Source of the DNA: Guyanagaster necrorhizus
Taxonomy: Eukaryota; Basidiomycota; Agaricomycetes; Agaricales; Physalacriaceae
Reading direction: 5' to 3'
Length of the DNA: 64,000 nt
NCBI RefSeq assembly: GCF_019112545.1
Contig: NW_025064887.1
Coordinates: forward strand, 783,724 to 847,723
Part shown: piece after piece, positions 37,701 through 49,011 of the stretch
Layout: the number at the start of each line of letters is the position of its first letter
How positions within the stretch are numbered: position 1 is the first letter of the stretch
Position numbers and translations under genes: made by a program
Notes under the pieces: generated by a model
Seen by the model: the letters and a program-made list of their open reading frames with translations, nothing else
Databases searched by the model: none
Told to the model about the DNA's origin: nothing

Positions 37701-37920
37701 TTTTTTCAGGTTACCCTGATGGCTGCTATCGCCTTGCAAGTTACGTCCATGGAGGGCTTACCTACTAGCGAGAGTTTTTTTGTAAGTTGCTACCAAGCTA
37801 CAACAGTTCTTCCGAATTTCTCCGCCTTGCAACGTGCCTTGTCGAAGCTGGCAGCCGCCGTCAGGGGATATACTCAAGTGATTGCACACCCCTGCCAGTG
37901 ATCCGACCTCTAATTCTTCT

Positions 37921-38003
37921 GTCCTCTTCGGGGTGACATACTAAAAAATTGGAATGATACGGAGAAGAGTAGCATGGCCCCTGCACAAGGATAACACCCG
38001 ATG
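37921..38003 (+). pseudogene. U6 snRNA pseudogene (copy 1)
   Basis: The sequence starts GTCCTCTTCGGGGTGACAT and continues with the U6 core AAATTGGAATGATAC and GCATGGCCCCTGCACAAGG. The ACAGAGA box, which pairs with the 5' splice site, is changed to ACGGAGA. The 3' part after GGATAACAC is not U6-like, and no pol III T-run follows. Probably not functional. Confidence 0.8.
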
Positions 38004-38115
38004 GAAGTCAGGGGGCTGGAGCTTATCGAAATGCGAATAGCGCAGCACGCAGGTGAACAGCCACTATTGGATTTACCGACAAGGGTCAAGTTCGCCGTTT
38101 TGTCTGTACTCTTCC

Positions 38116-39801
38116 ATGGTTCTCTCATGGCGACTTTCTCAAATCGTGTCGTTCTGCCTTCTGGCAGCTTGTGCATTCCTTTTTTATCAAGACCTTTATA
38201 ATCTACTCCACAGACGCATCGAGCGGCAAGCACCTTTTCAGCCATATGACGAGAACAAATCCGTAGTGCTGCCTGTGGTCGAGTCGTGGGATTCATCGAC
38301 AGTGTTGAAGGGGTCTCCAACAGAGAGATTTAGAGGTGAGTGGTTTGTACCATCCTTTGGAAATCTGTGTTCAATTATGACAAGATAATCTATTTCCTGA
38401 CTACTACTACGTTTCATCCTGGAACGTCGGTGGTTTCAGTGAGCTCAAAAACACCTTTATTTTAAGCGCTGACCTGATCTTGCATGAAAATGCAGCGAAC
38501 CAATTTATGAGTACTGTGAGTGCCCGTGTAGAAATGGTTTCTATTGCATTGATTCGGAATCTATGTTAGGTTAACCTCATATATCTCGGCATTTTGTCGG
38601 ATAGGATAGCCATACTCCCCCCTTTTGCGCCCTTTGACCACGTACGTAAGTCGTAATATCCCTTCCTGTTGAAATATTTCTTTGACATTTTCCTGCATAC
38701 TAGAGGCTAGTGCCGGAATCCTACATTTTGGCGATGTTTTTAACCTACCATTCGCCCGTAACAAACTGCGCCTTTCGGTCGTTGAGTGGTCCGATGTTAA
38801 GGATACCGCAGCTTCGTCGAATTCGTCTGGGGAACGCGAGTCTTTAGGTTGCTGGTCAACCTGGGCTGCCAGCAATCTCCATGAGCGCAAACCGCGTCAA
38901 GCTGACGCCTTGACATCCCGCCTGGGATTTGACGTTTCCTACACACCTGTTCCGCTTAATACTCGCCGCTCGTCCGAGGACGACTCTTACGACTGGTTTC
39001 TTCTCTTTAATCCTATATCCTCTCTGATATATACTGATGTCTCGGCTCCTCGAGAAGATGCCTCTTTTCCTAATAGCAAAGGCGAGCCTTTGCCTCCCGA
39101 TGAACACCTCAGTTGTTTCGATCTGATGTACTTTACCGTGGCTGGTCCAAACGATTCGGGATGGGAAAGCCGCTGGTCTCCTGCATGGAGATTTGTAGGG
39201 CAGTATATGAGATTTACCTCATCCGTGGTGGATATAGCTAAGGGTTATGTGAGAAGGGCCTTGGGCGTCGAGCATGATACTCCAGTGAGTATGAATCACT
39301 GGTTCGTATTGTGATATCAATGCTGAAGGGATACAGTTTATCTCGGTGCATGTGAGGCATGGTGATTTCCAGGTTTCATGCGAGAAAAATCCTAACTGCT
39401 TCTCGCCGCTGAGTATGTATGTGGACATGGTCAAGGAGGTACAGGAGGAGTTGTATATTAAGCATGGTATCAGAATATCGGATGAGCATGTTATCATGAC
39501 ATCAGGTAGGTATCGCTATCTCAGTTGTCCTCCTTCTCTAACTTGCTTCACAGATGAGACCAACTTGTCTTTTTGGAATGAAGTGGACTCCCTTGGTTGG
39601 CGACACATAGATCACACCAAAGAGAACACGATGGATTTGTACGGAGAGTGGTACATGACTTTGGTTGAGGTTGTAGTTCAGAGTCTTTCCTTGGGTTTCG
39701 TGGGTACTGGTAGATCCACTCTGAGTACAGTCAGTCAGAAACGCGTGGAGGATTGGAATAACGGCACAACGAGAATTGTGCCTTTCGTACCGTGGCTATG
39801 A
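38116..39801 (+). CDS. POFUT-like type II membrane glycosyltransferase (putative fucosyltransferase)
   Basis: Seven exons (38116-38335, 38385-38438, 38496-38515, 38570-38645, 38704-39284, 39337-39505, 39554-39801) encode 455 aa; exon 3 is only 20 nt. A short cytosolic N-terminus MVLSWRLS is followed by one transmembrane helix (IVSFCLLAACAFLFY), so a Golgi type II orientation is likely. The luminal part has WNVGGF near the start, DRIAILPPF, a HVRHGDF motif (the HxRRGDF-type nucleotide-sugar signature of the fucosyltransferase fold) and GTGRSTLSTVSQKRV near the C-terminus, which parallels the conserved S-S-RR region. GDP-fucose is the expected donor by family, but the donor is not proven here. 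GT-AG introns throughout. Confidence 0.8.
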
Positions 39802-40298
39802 GTTTCTTAGCTGATATACACGTAGTTTACTCTCCACTATTCTATTTGCATTAGAATAAATTTCTTGAATGACAGTGTGGGAAATACCCAATGAGAAGTT
39901 GGACAGGAGTCCTCGGCTATCCCGTGACCGTATCTTCCCACCTTTTTGCTGAAATTCTGTTCTGCCTTCTCAACGTGACCGTGATCCGTTCACAATTAAA
40001 AGCAGTCTTGTCTCACTTGCTTCTGTTTTCATACATTCAAGTGTAATACGCCGAGGGTGCTGGCTTCAAGAGTCATTTCTCAAGCTAGCTGAACCAAGAC
40101 GACGCCCCATAATTTTGGGGAGAACGGAGGGATCGGATATCCACAATTTTACCCGTTGGAAGCCTGGAAGGTACCATAAAGCATTGCTGTAAAGGATGAC
40201 CTATCTATATCACAGATGCGACCGCCGTGTCGACCGACCCGTTATCGTCCCTTCTGTGGGAATTGCATGTTCCGAAACTCTTCTTCTGATACTACTTA
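39802..40298. other. intergenic, no gene seen
   Basis: About 500 bp between the glycosyltransferase stop and the kinase fragment. No motif recognised. Confidence 0.4.
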
Positions 40299-40571
40299 TC
40301 ACGAACTAAGAATACGGGGGACAGGAACAGTCGTATTTTCGCGGACGAACTTGATGTTGTTCGCCTCGATCTCCGGGGGCCGATCCTGAGTGTGTTTGAG
40401 GATCAGACTGAAAGGAAGATGCCATACACTCCATTCTCCAACGTCGTACCACTTTTCTAGACGGAGGTAAATGGAGGACCTTATGGATTTGGGAAAACAT
40501 AGCCATAGACACCACGGAAGTACCTTGAGGTAGGACGAGAGAATGGGCAGAAATGAGGGACAAGGCTGCAT
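40299..40571 (-). pseudogene. N-terminal fragment of an APH/choline-kinase-like phosphotransferase
   Basis: The minus strand reads SIYLRLEKW, LPFSLILKH, then EANNIKFVRENTTVPVPRIL before a stop. In the fungal aminoglycoside-phosphotransferase-like family the equivalent region holds the nucleotide-binding lysine (ILKH-like) and the EANAL..VPVPRV motif. The catalytic loop (HGDL-type) and DxD motifs that should follow are absent from the next several hundred bases on the left, so only about 90 residues of the roughly 300 expected remain. A plausible GTTCGT donor overlaps the stop, so a spliced gene with a lost 3' part is possible. Copia-2 is inserted about 400 bp upstream. Confidence 0.5.
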
Positions 40572-40968
40572 GTTGTGTTGCAGTAGGATCCTGGGCTAAA
40601 TTTAAAGAAGGTAAGGAGATACTCTTACCACACACTTTGGCGCTCCTCGTGGTACACTTCAAGTGCGTGGTGTGACGTCACGCGTCTTGGGCCCACTGCT
40701 GCCCACTGCCATTATTGGAATCAGCCGTCAGCTCTTGTATTGCGTGGTTGAAAGCAATACTATGATATATCTGTGCAACATATCGTCGACATTGCGACCA
40801 CATCGACATTTGATATATATGAATGAAACCGGGAAATCCTGTCAACAAACTCGGGACGAAGTTGGCAACCAAAGTTCAAGAGATTTCGTTGAAGGAATGA
40901 GCGATAACAAACTACTACAATTGAAAATAAATACCTCTAGGTGGCAGATAGTACTTCAGATACAGAAG

Positions 40969-40973
40969 ATAAG
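40969..40973. repeat. target site duplication, left copy (ATAAG)
   Basis: Five bases directly left of the Copia-2 LTR are identical to the five bases directly right of the other LTR at 45529-45533. A 5-bp duplication is standard for copia integrases. Confidence 0.95.
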
Positions 40974-41182
40974 TGTTGTAAGTAGAGAGCAGAGTAATGT
41001 AACAGAGAACTAGAATTAGCCTCTCGAGAGAGAAACATTCTACTTAAATACATTTTGTATTACTTCGAGATCTTTCTACGAGATACTAAATAAGTCCGGA
41101 TCACGATCCAAGTCAGCTGCCACAGACTGGCATCATATCTTCGAGTACGTTCTCGTACTCACTCGGGATTGCTATCCCAACA
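40974..41182 (-). repeat. 3' LTR of Copia-2 (209 bp)
   Basis: It begins TGTTGGGATAGC and ends CTTACAACA on the minus strand. It differs from the 5' LTR at two sites, both of which are CA here and CG in the other copy. Confidence 0.97.
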
Positions 41183-41189
41183 CTCCCCC

Positions 41190-44100
41190 TCAATTCTGAG
41201 TTCCTAGAATATCTGCAGATAGATACTCATGTAATGGTCTTGGTAGGCCTTTAGTGAATATATCCGCTAAGTTCTCTTCTGATGCGCAGTGCTGAACTTT
41301 GACTTCATTTGAAGTCATGTGCTCATGAACGAAGTGGTGCCGTATGTCTATATGCTTCGATCGAGCATAGAATATAGGGTTCTCGGTGAATTTGATTGCT
41401 GATTGATTGTCGATGAAAATAGTTGTCGCTTCGTAAGGTGGCAATCCTAATTCGGTTAAGAGTGCTCGTAGCCAAATTACTTCCCAGGTTGTGTGTGCAA
41501 GGGCCATATATTCTGCTTCCATAGTGGATAAGGCTATGGTGGGCTGTTTCTTTGAACTCCAAGTAACAGCTCCCCCTGCATAGGTACAGACATAACCAGA
41601 TGTTGATCTTTTATCTGTTCTGTCTTCTCCCCAGTCTGAGTCTGAATAAGGTATCAGCTCATCCATAGTCCCTCCATATGTGATTCCGAAGTCTAGAGTT
41701 CCCTTCAGATAGCGGAAAACTCGCTTCAAGGCTGTGACATGCTCAGCAGCCAGATTCTGCACATACTTGCTTAATTTGGTGACAGCATGTGCAATGTCGG
41801 GCCGGGATCCATTGGCCACATACATTAGTGATCTGACACCAGTATGGTAATATTGCCTGGTGGCTGTGTCAATGCCTCGTGGATCTTCTGTCGGAATTTT
41901 CTCTAGCCGTACATTTGAGTCCATAGGCATTTTGACCGGTTTGCAGTCATTCATGCCCATTCGCTCAAGTACTTTGAGAATATATGCCTTCTGGGATAGA
42001 GTGATAGTGCTCTTGTCCCTATTCCTGTCTATCTTCATGCCCAATATATATTGAATCTCCTCTATGTCTGTGACATTTAGCTTCTTCTTAAGCTCTTCTT
42101 TCATTTTAGACATGGTTTCATCATCTGAGGCAAGCAGTGTCATGTCATTGACATGTACAGCTACGATTATAGGACCAGAACTCATTTGTCTGATGTACAC
42201 ACATTGATCATTGATCAATCTGATGTACCCAAGTCCCAAAAATGTAGCATTTAATTTGTCATTCCAAACTCAGCCAGATTGCTTGAGTCCATACAATGTT
42301 AATTTGAGGTGTGCCACTTTTCCACTCTCATCTGAATATTCAGGTGGCTATGCCATGTAAATGGATTCATTGAGTTTACCATTTAAGTAAGCTCCAACAA
42401 TGTCCATTCCATGAATGATTAGGTTTCTTTGAGCAGCAATTGCCATGAGTAGGCGGAATGTGTCCAGCCTGACAACTGGTGCATATGTCTTGAAGAAATC
42501 AATGTTGGATACCTGTGAAAATCCTTTTGCAACAAGTCTGGCCTTGTACCTGGTGATTTTCCCATCACCATCCCTTTTCAATCTGTAAGTCCACTTGCAA
42601 TCCACAAGTGATCTGTCTTTGGGTAATTCTTCCAGTTGCCATGTGCCTAGAGAAGTCAATAGATTGTATTCTTCATCCATTGCTTTCTTCCAATGATGCC
42701 AGTCTGGCCTTGTTTTGGCTTCTTCAAGGCTTAATAGCTCATCACTGAGATTATCTGCAGTTTCCCCAATGCATGCATAGTCTATTGCAATATTTATGGC
42801 TTCCAAAGATGATTCTTCTGAGGTATGCTGTTGTTCCGATGTTTTCACAGCTCATACACTTGGATTATGAAGTGTCCGGTAACTCGGTTGAGTCTTTGAT
42901 GCAATTCGGACCGATTTGTCATGTGGCTCGATCACTTTCTTATACCATATTGGGAAATTTGATTTGATTGATGACACATCAGGGGCTATTTTCCTTTTTG
43001 GTTCGGCATTTCTGGCATCCATGGAATCGTCTGAAATGCCATCATTTCCATCTGGAGTCTGCTCGACTTTGCTCTCTGACTCCCCCTCGAGTGACAAAGG
43101 GTGGGAGACTATATAGTCAGTGTCTATAGGCTCTGTAGTGTTGTTTTCAGGGAATATAACATTTCTTGAGGTCTGAATCTGCCTGGTTTGAGGGTTATAA
43201 TATCTCCAGGCCCTGGATTCATCTGTAAGACCTGTGAAAATAAATTCCCTTGACTTTGGGTCCAGTTTTGACCTCTTGTTATCTTGCTGCAACACCCAGC
43301 ACTTTACTCCGAATCCCTGAAGTGCCGAAATATCTGGTTTCATACCCTGAAACACTTCTTCTGGAGTTAAATCATTCTTGATAGCCCTGGTTGGTGATCG
43401 GTTCTTCAAATATGTGGCATATGCCACTGCCTCGGGCCATAGAAACTTCGGTAAGTGATGTTCTTCTAGCATGGCATGTGCATGCTCCATAAGAGTCTGA
43501 TTTATTCTCTCAGCAACTTCGTTTTGAGATGGAGAGTATGCTGCAGTCAATTCCAACTGTATGCCATTATCCTGGAGGTATTCCTTTACCTCTTTATTGA
43601 CATATTCCTTTCCATTGTCAATCCTCATAAACTTCAGATCCTTCCCTTTGTGGACTTTGATGTATTTTTGATACTGCTGGATCTTCTTTTGAATTTCCAT
43701 ACCTTGCTTTGATTTCAAAAAATACAACATTGTCCTTCAGGATTTTCCATCTGTGAAGCTTATGTAATACCTTTCACCATGGATACCCTGAGTTCAGGCT
43801 GACCCTCATAGATCCAAAAATGTCATTTCCCCTATTTCAGTATAGTCCCTTTTGGCTTCCTGTGGAAATGGCTTGGTATGATGTTTGGCTTTTATGCAAG
43901 CTATGCAATCTGTCTGAGGCTTGGCTGACTCATCTATATCCATCCCCTTGACCATTTTCTTCCTAAATAGTCTCTTTACTGATCCCATATTTAAGTGGCC
44001 TAATGTTTTGTGCCACTTTTGCCATGATCAGGCTGATTTCATAGTATGGGCCTGGGTTATTTCTGGAACAATGATGTCAAGGCTGTACAGCTTTGATATT

Positions 44101-45236
44101 TTATCTCCATGGCTGATTATCTTGCCATGTGGTGAGATAATATCCATTCTGGACTCTTTGAATCTGAGTTCAAATCCAGCATCTGTAATGCGCCCTACCG
44201 ACATAAGATTGAATGGTGCATCAGGGCAGTGGATACACTCTTTTAGTGTGACTGGAGTGATCTTTTCCCCTTCAACCATTTTAATCTTGACAGTTCCCCT
44301 TTCCAAGCCTTTGGATTTGCCTACACCAATGACTTCATGTCCTGGGGTTTCAACATAGTCAGAAAAATATAATCTATTTTTGACTATATGTCTGGTAGTG
44401 CCAGAGTCCCCTAGCCATGATACTCCTGAGAGTGAAGTAAGTGCGACGTCTGTTGCACAAAATACGTAGTCATCTTCTTCTGAGTCCGATTTGGCAATAT
44501 GTGCCTGAGTCTGGCCCTTTCCCTTTCCTTTCCATGACTTTCCGGAATTCTTCTTCCCATTTGGGCAATTTGTTCTGATGTGACCAGTTTCCCCACATCC
44601 GTAACATATGACTTTTGAATTGGACTTCTTGCCATGTGCTGCAAGTGTCATAGTCCGATCAGAAGTCTTTTCCTTTAGTCGAATGTCCTCCTGAAGAATT
44701 CGGGAAATCAACTTGTAAGAATCTTTCAAGTCAGCAGTATCCACTGATGAGATGAATGAATTCCATGATTCTGGGAGTGATGTAAGCAGTGTGATAGAGA
44801 AGTCCTCCTCCTCAACTTTCTGCTTAAGGGATGCCAGCTCCTCCTGATAGGACCTCAAAGTCCTAATATGCTCCTCTATGTTTCCTCCTTCTTTGCACTG
44901 AGCTCTGAAGAATTTCCTTCTGACAAGGACAATTCCCATGGGTCCCTTAGACTCATACATATCTTCCAGAGCTTTCCAGGCTTCTGCTGAAGTCTTTGAA
45001 CCAGCAATATATACCAGCAGGCCATCAGAAACCCACAATCTTATTGTTGAAAGAGCCTTCCTATCACTCTTCTTCCAATCTGCCACCAGTGTCATGTCTG
45101 CCAGGGCCAGAATGCTTCCATCTGCATAATCAATCAGTCCTAAATCGGTTAGGATATCGATCATCTTGATTTTCCATGTTGGATAATTTTCCGGGCCCTT
45201 AAGGGGGTCAATTCTATACACGGACTGGCTATCCAT
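41190..45236 (-). pseudogene. Copia-2 gag-pol polyprotein, one frame with in-frame stops
   Basis: All segments lie in the same frame, from MDSQSVYRID at 45236 to GTQN-stop at 41190. Gag has a zinc knuckle CYGCGETGHIRTNC at about 44570-44610. The protease motif is WLGDSGTTRHI at about 44370-44420. The integrase has the HHCC region (HKTLGHLN, then CIACIKAKH) and core residues including RIDNGKEY and PSQNEVAERIN. RT has FFKTYAPVVRLDT and the catalytic VHVNDMTLL, where Asn replaces the first Asp of the usual DD; RNase H has TMEAEYMAL. Stops at 44028-44030, 43806-43808, 43794-43796, 43737-43739, 42852-42854, 42348-42350 and 42270-42272 interrupt it. Confidence 0.95.
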
Positions 45237-45302
45237 GCGGTTCTACGTGTGTACGTAAAGTACAAAAGAGTGCGAAGTGAGTAGCGACGTAAGTTCAGTT
45301 AT

Positions 45303-45319
45303 GGCTGGGGCCCATAACC
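45303..45319 (-). other. Copia-2 primer-binding site
   Basis: GGTTATGGGCCCCAGCC directly follows the 5' LTR on the minus strand. GGTTATGGGCCC is complementary to the anticodon-loop segment (GGGCCCATAACC-type) of eukaryotic initiator tRNA-Met. This means priming by an internal half of the tRNA, as known for Drosophila copia. Confidence 0.75.
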
Positions 45320-45528
45320 TGTTGTAAGTAGAGAGCAGAGTAATGTAACAGAGAACTAGAATTAGCCTCTCGAGAGAGAAACATTCTACTTAAATACATT
45401 TTGTATTACTTCGAGATCTTTCTACGAGATACTAAATAAGTCCGGATCACGATCCAAGTCAGCTGCCACAGACTGGCATCGTATCTTCGAGTACGTTCTC
45501 GTACTCGCTCGGGATTGCTATCCCAACA
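45320..45528 (-). repeat. 5' LTR of Copia-2 (209 bp)
   Basis: TG...CA ends, 207 of 209 positions identical with the LTR at 40974-41182. Followed outward by the target duplication ATAAG. Confidence 0.97.
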
Positions 45529-45737
45529 ATAAGGAATCAGTAGGTTAAGGAAAAAGGATCTGCTGGGTAGCCATGCAGCCTTATCTTTTCAAACTTGGGC
45601 CTTATTCACGCAAAGACGCAACGCAGTCGCAGTAGTAGTCGAGTTCCAGACAGAGAAAATCTGAGGCTGTTCAAGCCGGGATAACATGAAAGACGCGTTA
45701 AATGATTTAATTTCTATGGACAACATATGCTGGTAAC

Positions 45738-47345
45738 TCAAGACCAATCACCAGCATCCTGAACATCAGTCTTCTCCCTTGCTGCCTTTAATAAATCTTC
45801 GACTGTCCACGGTTCGTAGGTGTAGCCTGGAGGAGTGTTGGTATTAGCAAAAGGTGTGCCCTCCGTTATGTGCTTCGCGCACGCAGCATAATTGTCGTAT
45901 GCATATTTCTCTGAATCGTGCTTCGCTAGCCAGTTACCGATGACCTTGCCGACTAGCTGGGGGTTCTTCGAGACAGCATCCCAATCCGTGTGATGCCAAC
46001 TTTCACGCGTCTTGAATCCCATCCTTTGTGCGCAAGAGACGCGTTCAAACCTAAATATAATGAAACACATTAGTACTGAACGGCAAGAAAAGAATTCTAT
46101 GAACGAACCGCAGCTTGTTGTAAACTTGAACAGCCAAAGGGATGTTATTCCTTCCACCGACGTGAAGACAAGCTGCGAGAGTAAAACCATCCTCCATAGC
46201 CATGGTCGCGCCGCTGCCACTAGTAGGAAGGAGACTATGCGCAGCATCTCCGATTTGGGCAACTCGACCCATCGGGGAGGTCCACTTGGGTTGCGGGTTA
46301 CGCCACATAAGCTTCCAGTCAACGACTTCCTTGTTGGGCACCGCGTTAATGAGAGCTGGGACGAACGGACTCCAGTCCTTCACGTATTTAAGCGCAGAGT
46401 CAGAACTCTGGGTCTTTGACCAGTCCTCGGTGGCATTGCCATTGTCCTAGTATGGCATGCTATCAGAATGGGACCAGGATAATCAAAAGAGAGCACTCGC
46501 GAGGTAGGTCATCATCCAGCAAACGATATTTTTGTTCTTTCCGGTCACTATGTGTGAATTGGGGCCTATATAAGCCGATGCATGGGAGCCATTGCCTTCG
46601 TACACCTTCGCCAGCAGAGGATCATTCATTGCGTGCTCAAGTGGGAAGGTCGTTCGATAGATTGCGTAGCCGCTGCTGATAGGCTGTTCCTTCTTCCCAC
46701 TGACGATACTCCATGCCTTACCTCCCACGCCATCTGCAGCGATGACGAGATCCGCCTCAAGCTTGGTGCCATCAGCAAGGATAGCACAACCCTTATCGAT
46801 GGTCTCGGAGTAGTGTTCGACGCTGATCCCATGCTGGATGGAAATCCCGAGTGAAGTTGCGTACTTGTGCAACGCACGATGGAGCTCCAGACGACTGAGA
46901 GTGACGGCACGTTCGCCAGTACTCGGGTCATAGTCACACAAGCTAGGGAATACCCCAATGAGGGTCCCATCGAACTTGTACATGTGGACATCGGGTCCGA
47001 ATTGGTTTTCATAGAGCTGGTCCACGAATCCGGGCCACTTGCGCATAGTGCATAGTGCGCTGGGCTGGATGGCGATTAAATCACCTAGAAGAGCGTGCGT
47101 GTGAGGTTTGAGAAGTTACACGTATTTGAGCCACATACCGAAGGGATCGAGACCAGGTCGACGTTCGACAACGCGAACATTGTGACCTTTGCGATAACAT
47201 TCGATGGCGACGGTTAACCCTGCAAGGCCCCCACCTACACGAGAGTTATCAGCTTTGCAGAGGATGTGCTATTGAAGGGTCTGAACCGACCTGCAATGAG
47301 GATGTCTATGCGGGAGAGCGGTTCGCGAACCATGTTTTCAGCCAT
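45738..47345 (-). CDS. FAD-dependent aromatic monooxygenase (salicylate-hydroxylase-like)
   Basis: Five exons (47291-47345, 47139-47234, 46501-47084, 46109-46446, 45738-46050) encode 461 aa. The N-terminal FAD-binding motif ILIAGGGLAGLTVAIE (GxGxxG type, first glycine codon split by intron 1) is followed by an acidic VVERR end of the beta-alpha-beta fold. DGVGGKAW is the DG motif that contacts FAD and NADPH, and IGDAAHSLLPTSGSG is the GD motif. This is the set seen in class A flavoprotein monooxygenases, which hydroxylate phenolic acids using NAD(P)H and O2. The third intron (46447-46500) appears to have a GC donor (GCGAGT...TAG), the only choice that keeps the frame. No signal peptide. Substrate not known. 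Confidence 0.9.
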
Positions 47346-49011
47346 GATGAGAGGAGAGACAACTGGGATGTTGGCTGAAAAGTATGGATGTCCATGAAAA
47401 TGTATCGCGAACTTTATATCGTAGAATCATGCATAGTTTCGGACTGTCGGGGGAGAAAGATAAATAAGATTGACTAAGTCGAATGCGAAATATCGCTCGG
47501 ATTGCGGCGTTCGAGTTTCAGATGGGGATGGGTACAGCTAAAGATACATCCATAGAACACAGTGTCGGAATTCCTTGCCCCAAAAAGCATTGTCCATGAT
47601 ACGTTGTTGATGAATAACCTAGCTCCAAAAAATCCTTTGATCTGCGAGTAGTTGGTCCCCAGCCGGTTTGAAGCCAAATGAACAAAAGTCAAAGACAATC
47701 TGGATATTGACTAGAAATGGGTCCTCAGCAGGATTCATAGCCTCGATATGAAAACAAGGATTGGCACTTTGGTGCTTGTTCTTGAAGCACTAGCGGTATT
47801 TCCACATCGTCAATTGTATAACAAAACGGAACTCGCCTCGGCGTTGCAAGTCCCGAAGTTGTAAGCCTTCACGCGTAACACATTTTAAGAAGCCCCAGAA
47901 GATCATGGAAGTATGGTGCATGGCTGGAAATGACGTCGACTGACATTCGGCGGGCCCCTTGAGGGGATATATGTAGGTAGAAGTCGCAGCGCTCCATTTC
48001 TGCTACTTATCTATTGGTGGACGGTCACTCATCGGTATGACTCCTAGTAAGACCTACGTACGTGAGCTATTGCCCGAACCACTGCGGTTAAGGGAGACAA
48101 GGATGAACATCGATGGTCTAGAAACCCAGCGGTTCTTTTGATAAACATTACATTGTTCGAGTTCTCGGATTTATTAGCGTGTATCAGCGGCGGTATATAT
48201 TACACCCCCACAGTTTGTTTTATCTGATTTGCCAGTTCAAGATAAAACCAAGTTTACTTGTTAGCACTCACCGATATCGCTCTCCTGTAGTCACCTGCAC
48301 CGACGTACGTATACATATATTGAGCCCCTCCGAGGACCTCTAAGGAAGAAGCTCGAGCAAAGTTATTTAAATCCTTTTATAACGTGTAGGCGCTAATGGT
48401 TTTGGAGCACTCCGCTACCGAAATACCGAAATGAACAGTGGAAACTGACATCGATCATCGATGAGCCTTCAAGTTGCCACGTCGGCACAGGTCTGCAGAA
48501 GCGCGTACAGAGGTGTCAGCATACTCCCTTCTTAGTCATTTGACTGTTGACTTCATCTTTTCCTAGCATTTATCGTGCTCGGCAACGTCGGTTGGGTTGG
48601 TGAGCGGTTATTGAGATGGCTTCAGGGAAGTCATTGACTGGGCTTTTTCGGCCTAAGTTCTTTGTTGTGGGAAGTATATTCATGTTATGAGAGGCTCATA
48701 GAAGGTTTAGCTGCCTTTATGACAAGGTGTTGGGACAAAGAGAGATGAGAACGTAAGAGTCTGCATTTTGGGTTGCAGAAGGACTCGCCGGCTACTCGGG
48801 CCAATAACCCTCTGACGCTCTTCGCATCGTAAGCATAGAGGGCCCCTCAATCCATGCCTGATTCGAAAAGGAGAGACAAGAGCAGCACCACTCAACGAGA
48901 AATTGATGACTGGTGACTGGGAATAGATACTTATTCAGCAGGTAAGTAAATGACTGGTGCAGGGAAGCTGTGAATTCAGACATATAGATAAACAGTATAT
49001 GTGCCTCTTAA
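47346..49011. other. intergenic, no supported gene
   Basis: About 1.7 kb. Only short frames below 75 codons. AT-rich stretches around 48120-48400. No repeat, tRNA or LTR recognised. Confidence 0.5.

Larger units (their letters stand above)
40974..45528 (-). mobile_element. Ty1/copia retrotransposon Copia-2, full length (4555 bp)
   Basis: Two 209-bp LTRs (40974-41182 and 45320-45528) flank a minus-strand gag-protease-integrase-RT-RNase H frame. The host duplication ATAAG is present at both sides (40969-40973 and 45529-45533). A polypurine tract GAGGGGGAG lies just inside the 3' LTR (41183-41191) and a primer-binding site just inside the 5' LTR (45303-45319). The LTRs differ at only 2 of 209 positions, so the insertion is recent, but the coding frame contains at least seven in-frame stops, so it is not autonomous. 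Confidence 0.97.

Noticed and set aside
41183..45319. Possibility that Copia-2 is an active, autonomous element
   Set aside because: At least seven stop codons break the single frame, and the first Asp of the RT catalytic pair is Asn.
45529..45737. Possible solo LTR or second insertion next to Copia-2
   Set aside because: The 209 bases after the target duplication match neither LTR family in the window.
45738..47345. Flavin-dependent halogenase as an alternative for the FAD protein (of interest beside an orsellinate-type PKS)
   Set aside because: The halogenase-specific WxWxIP motif is not seen, whereas the DG and GD motifs of class A hydroxylases are present.
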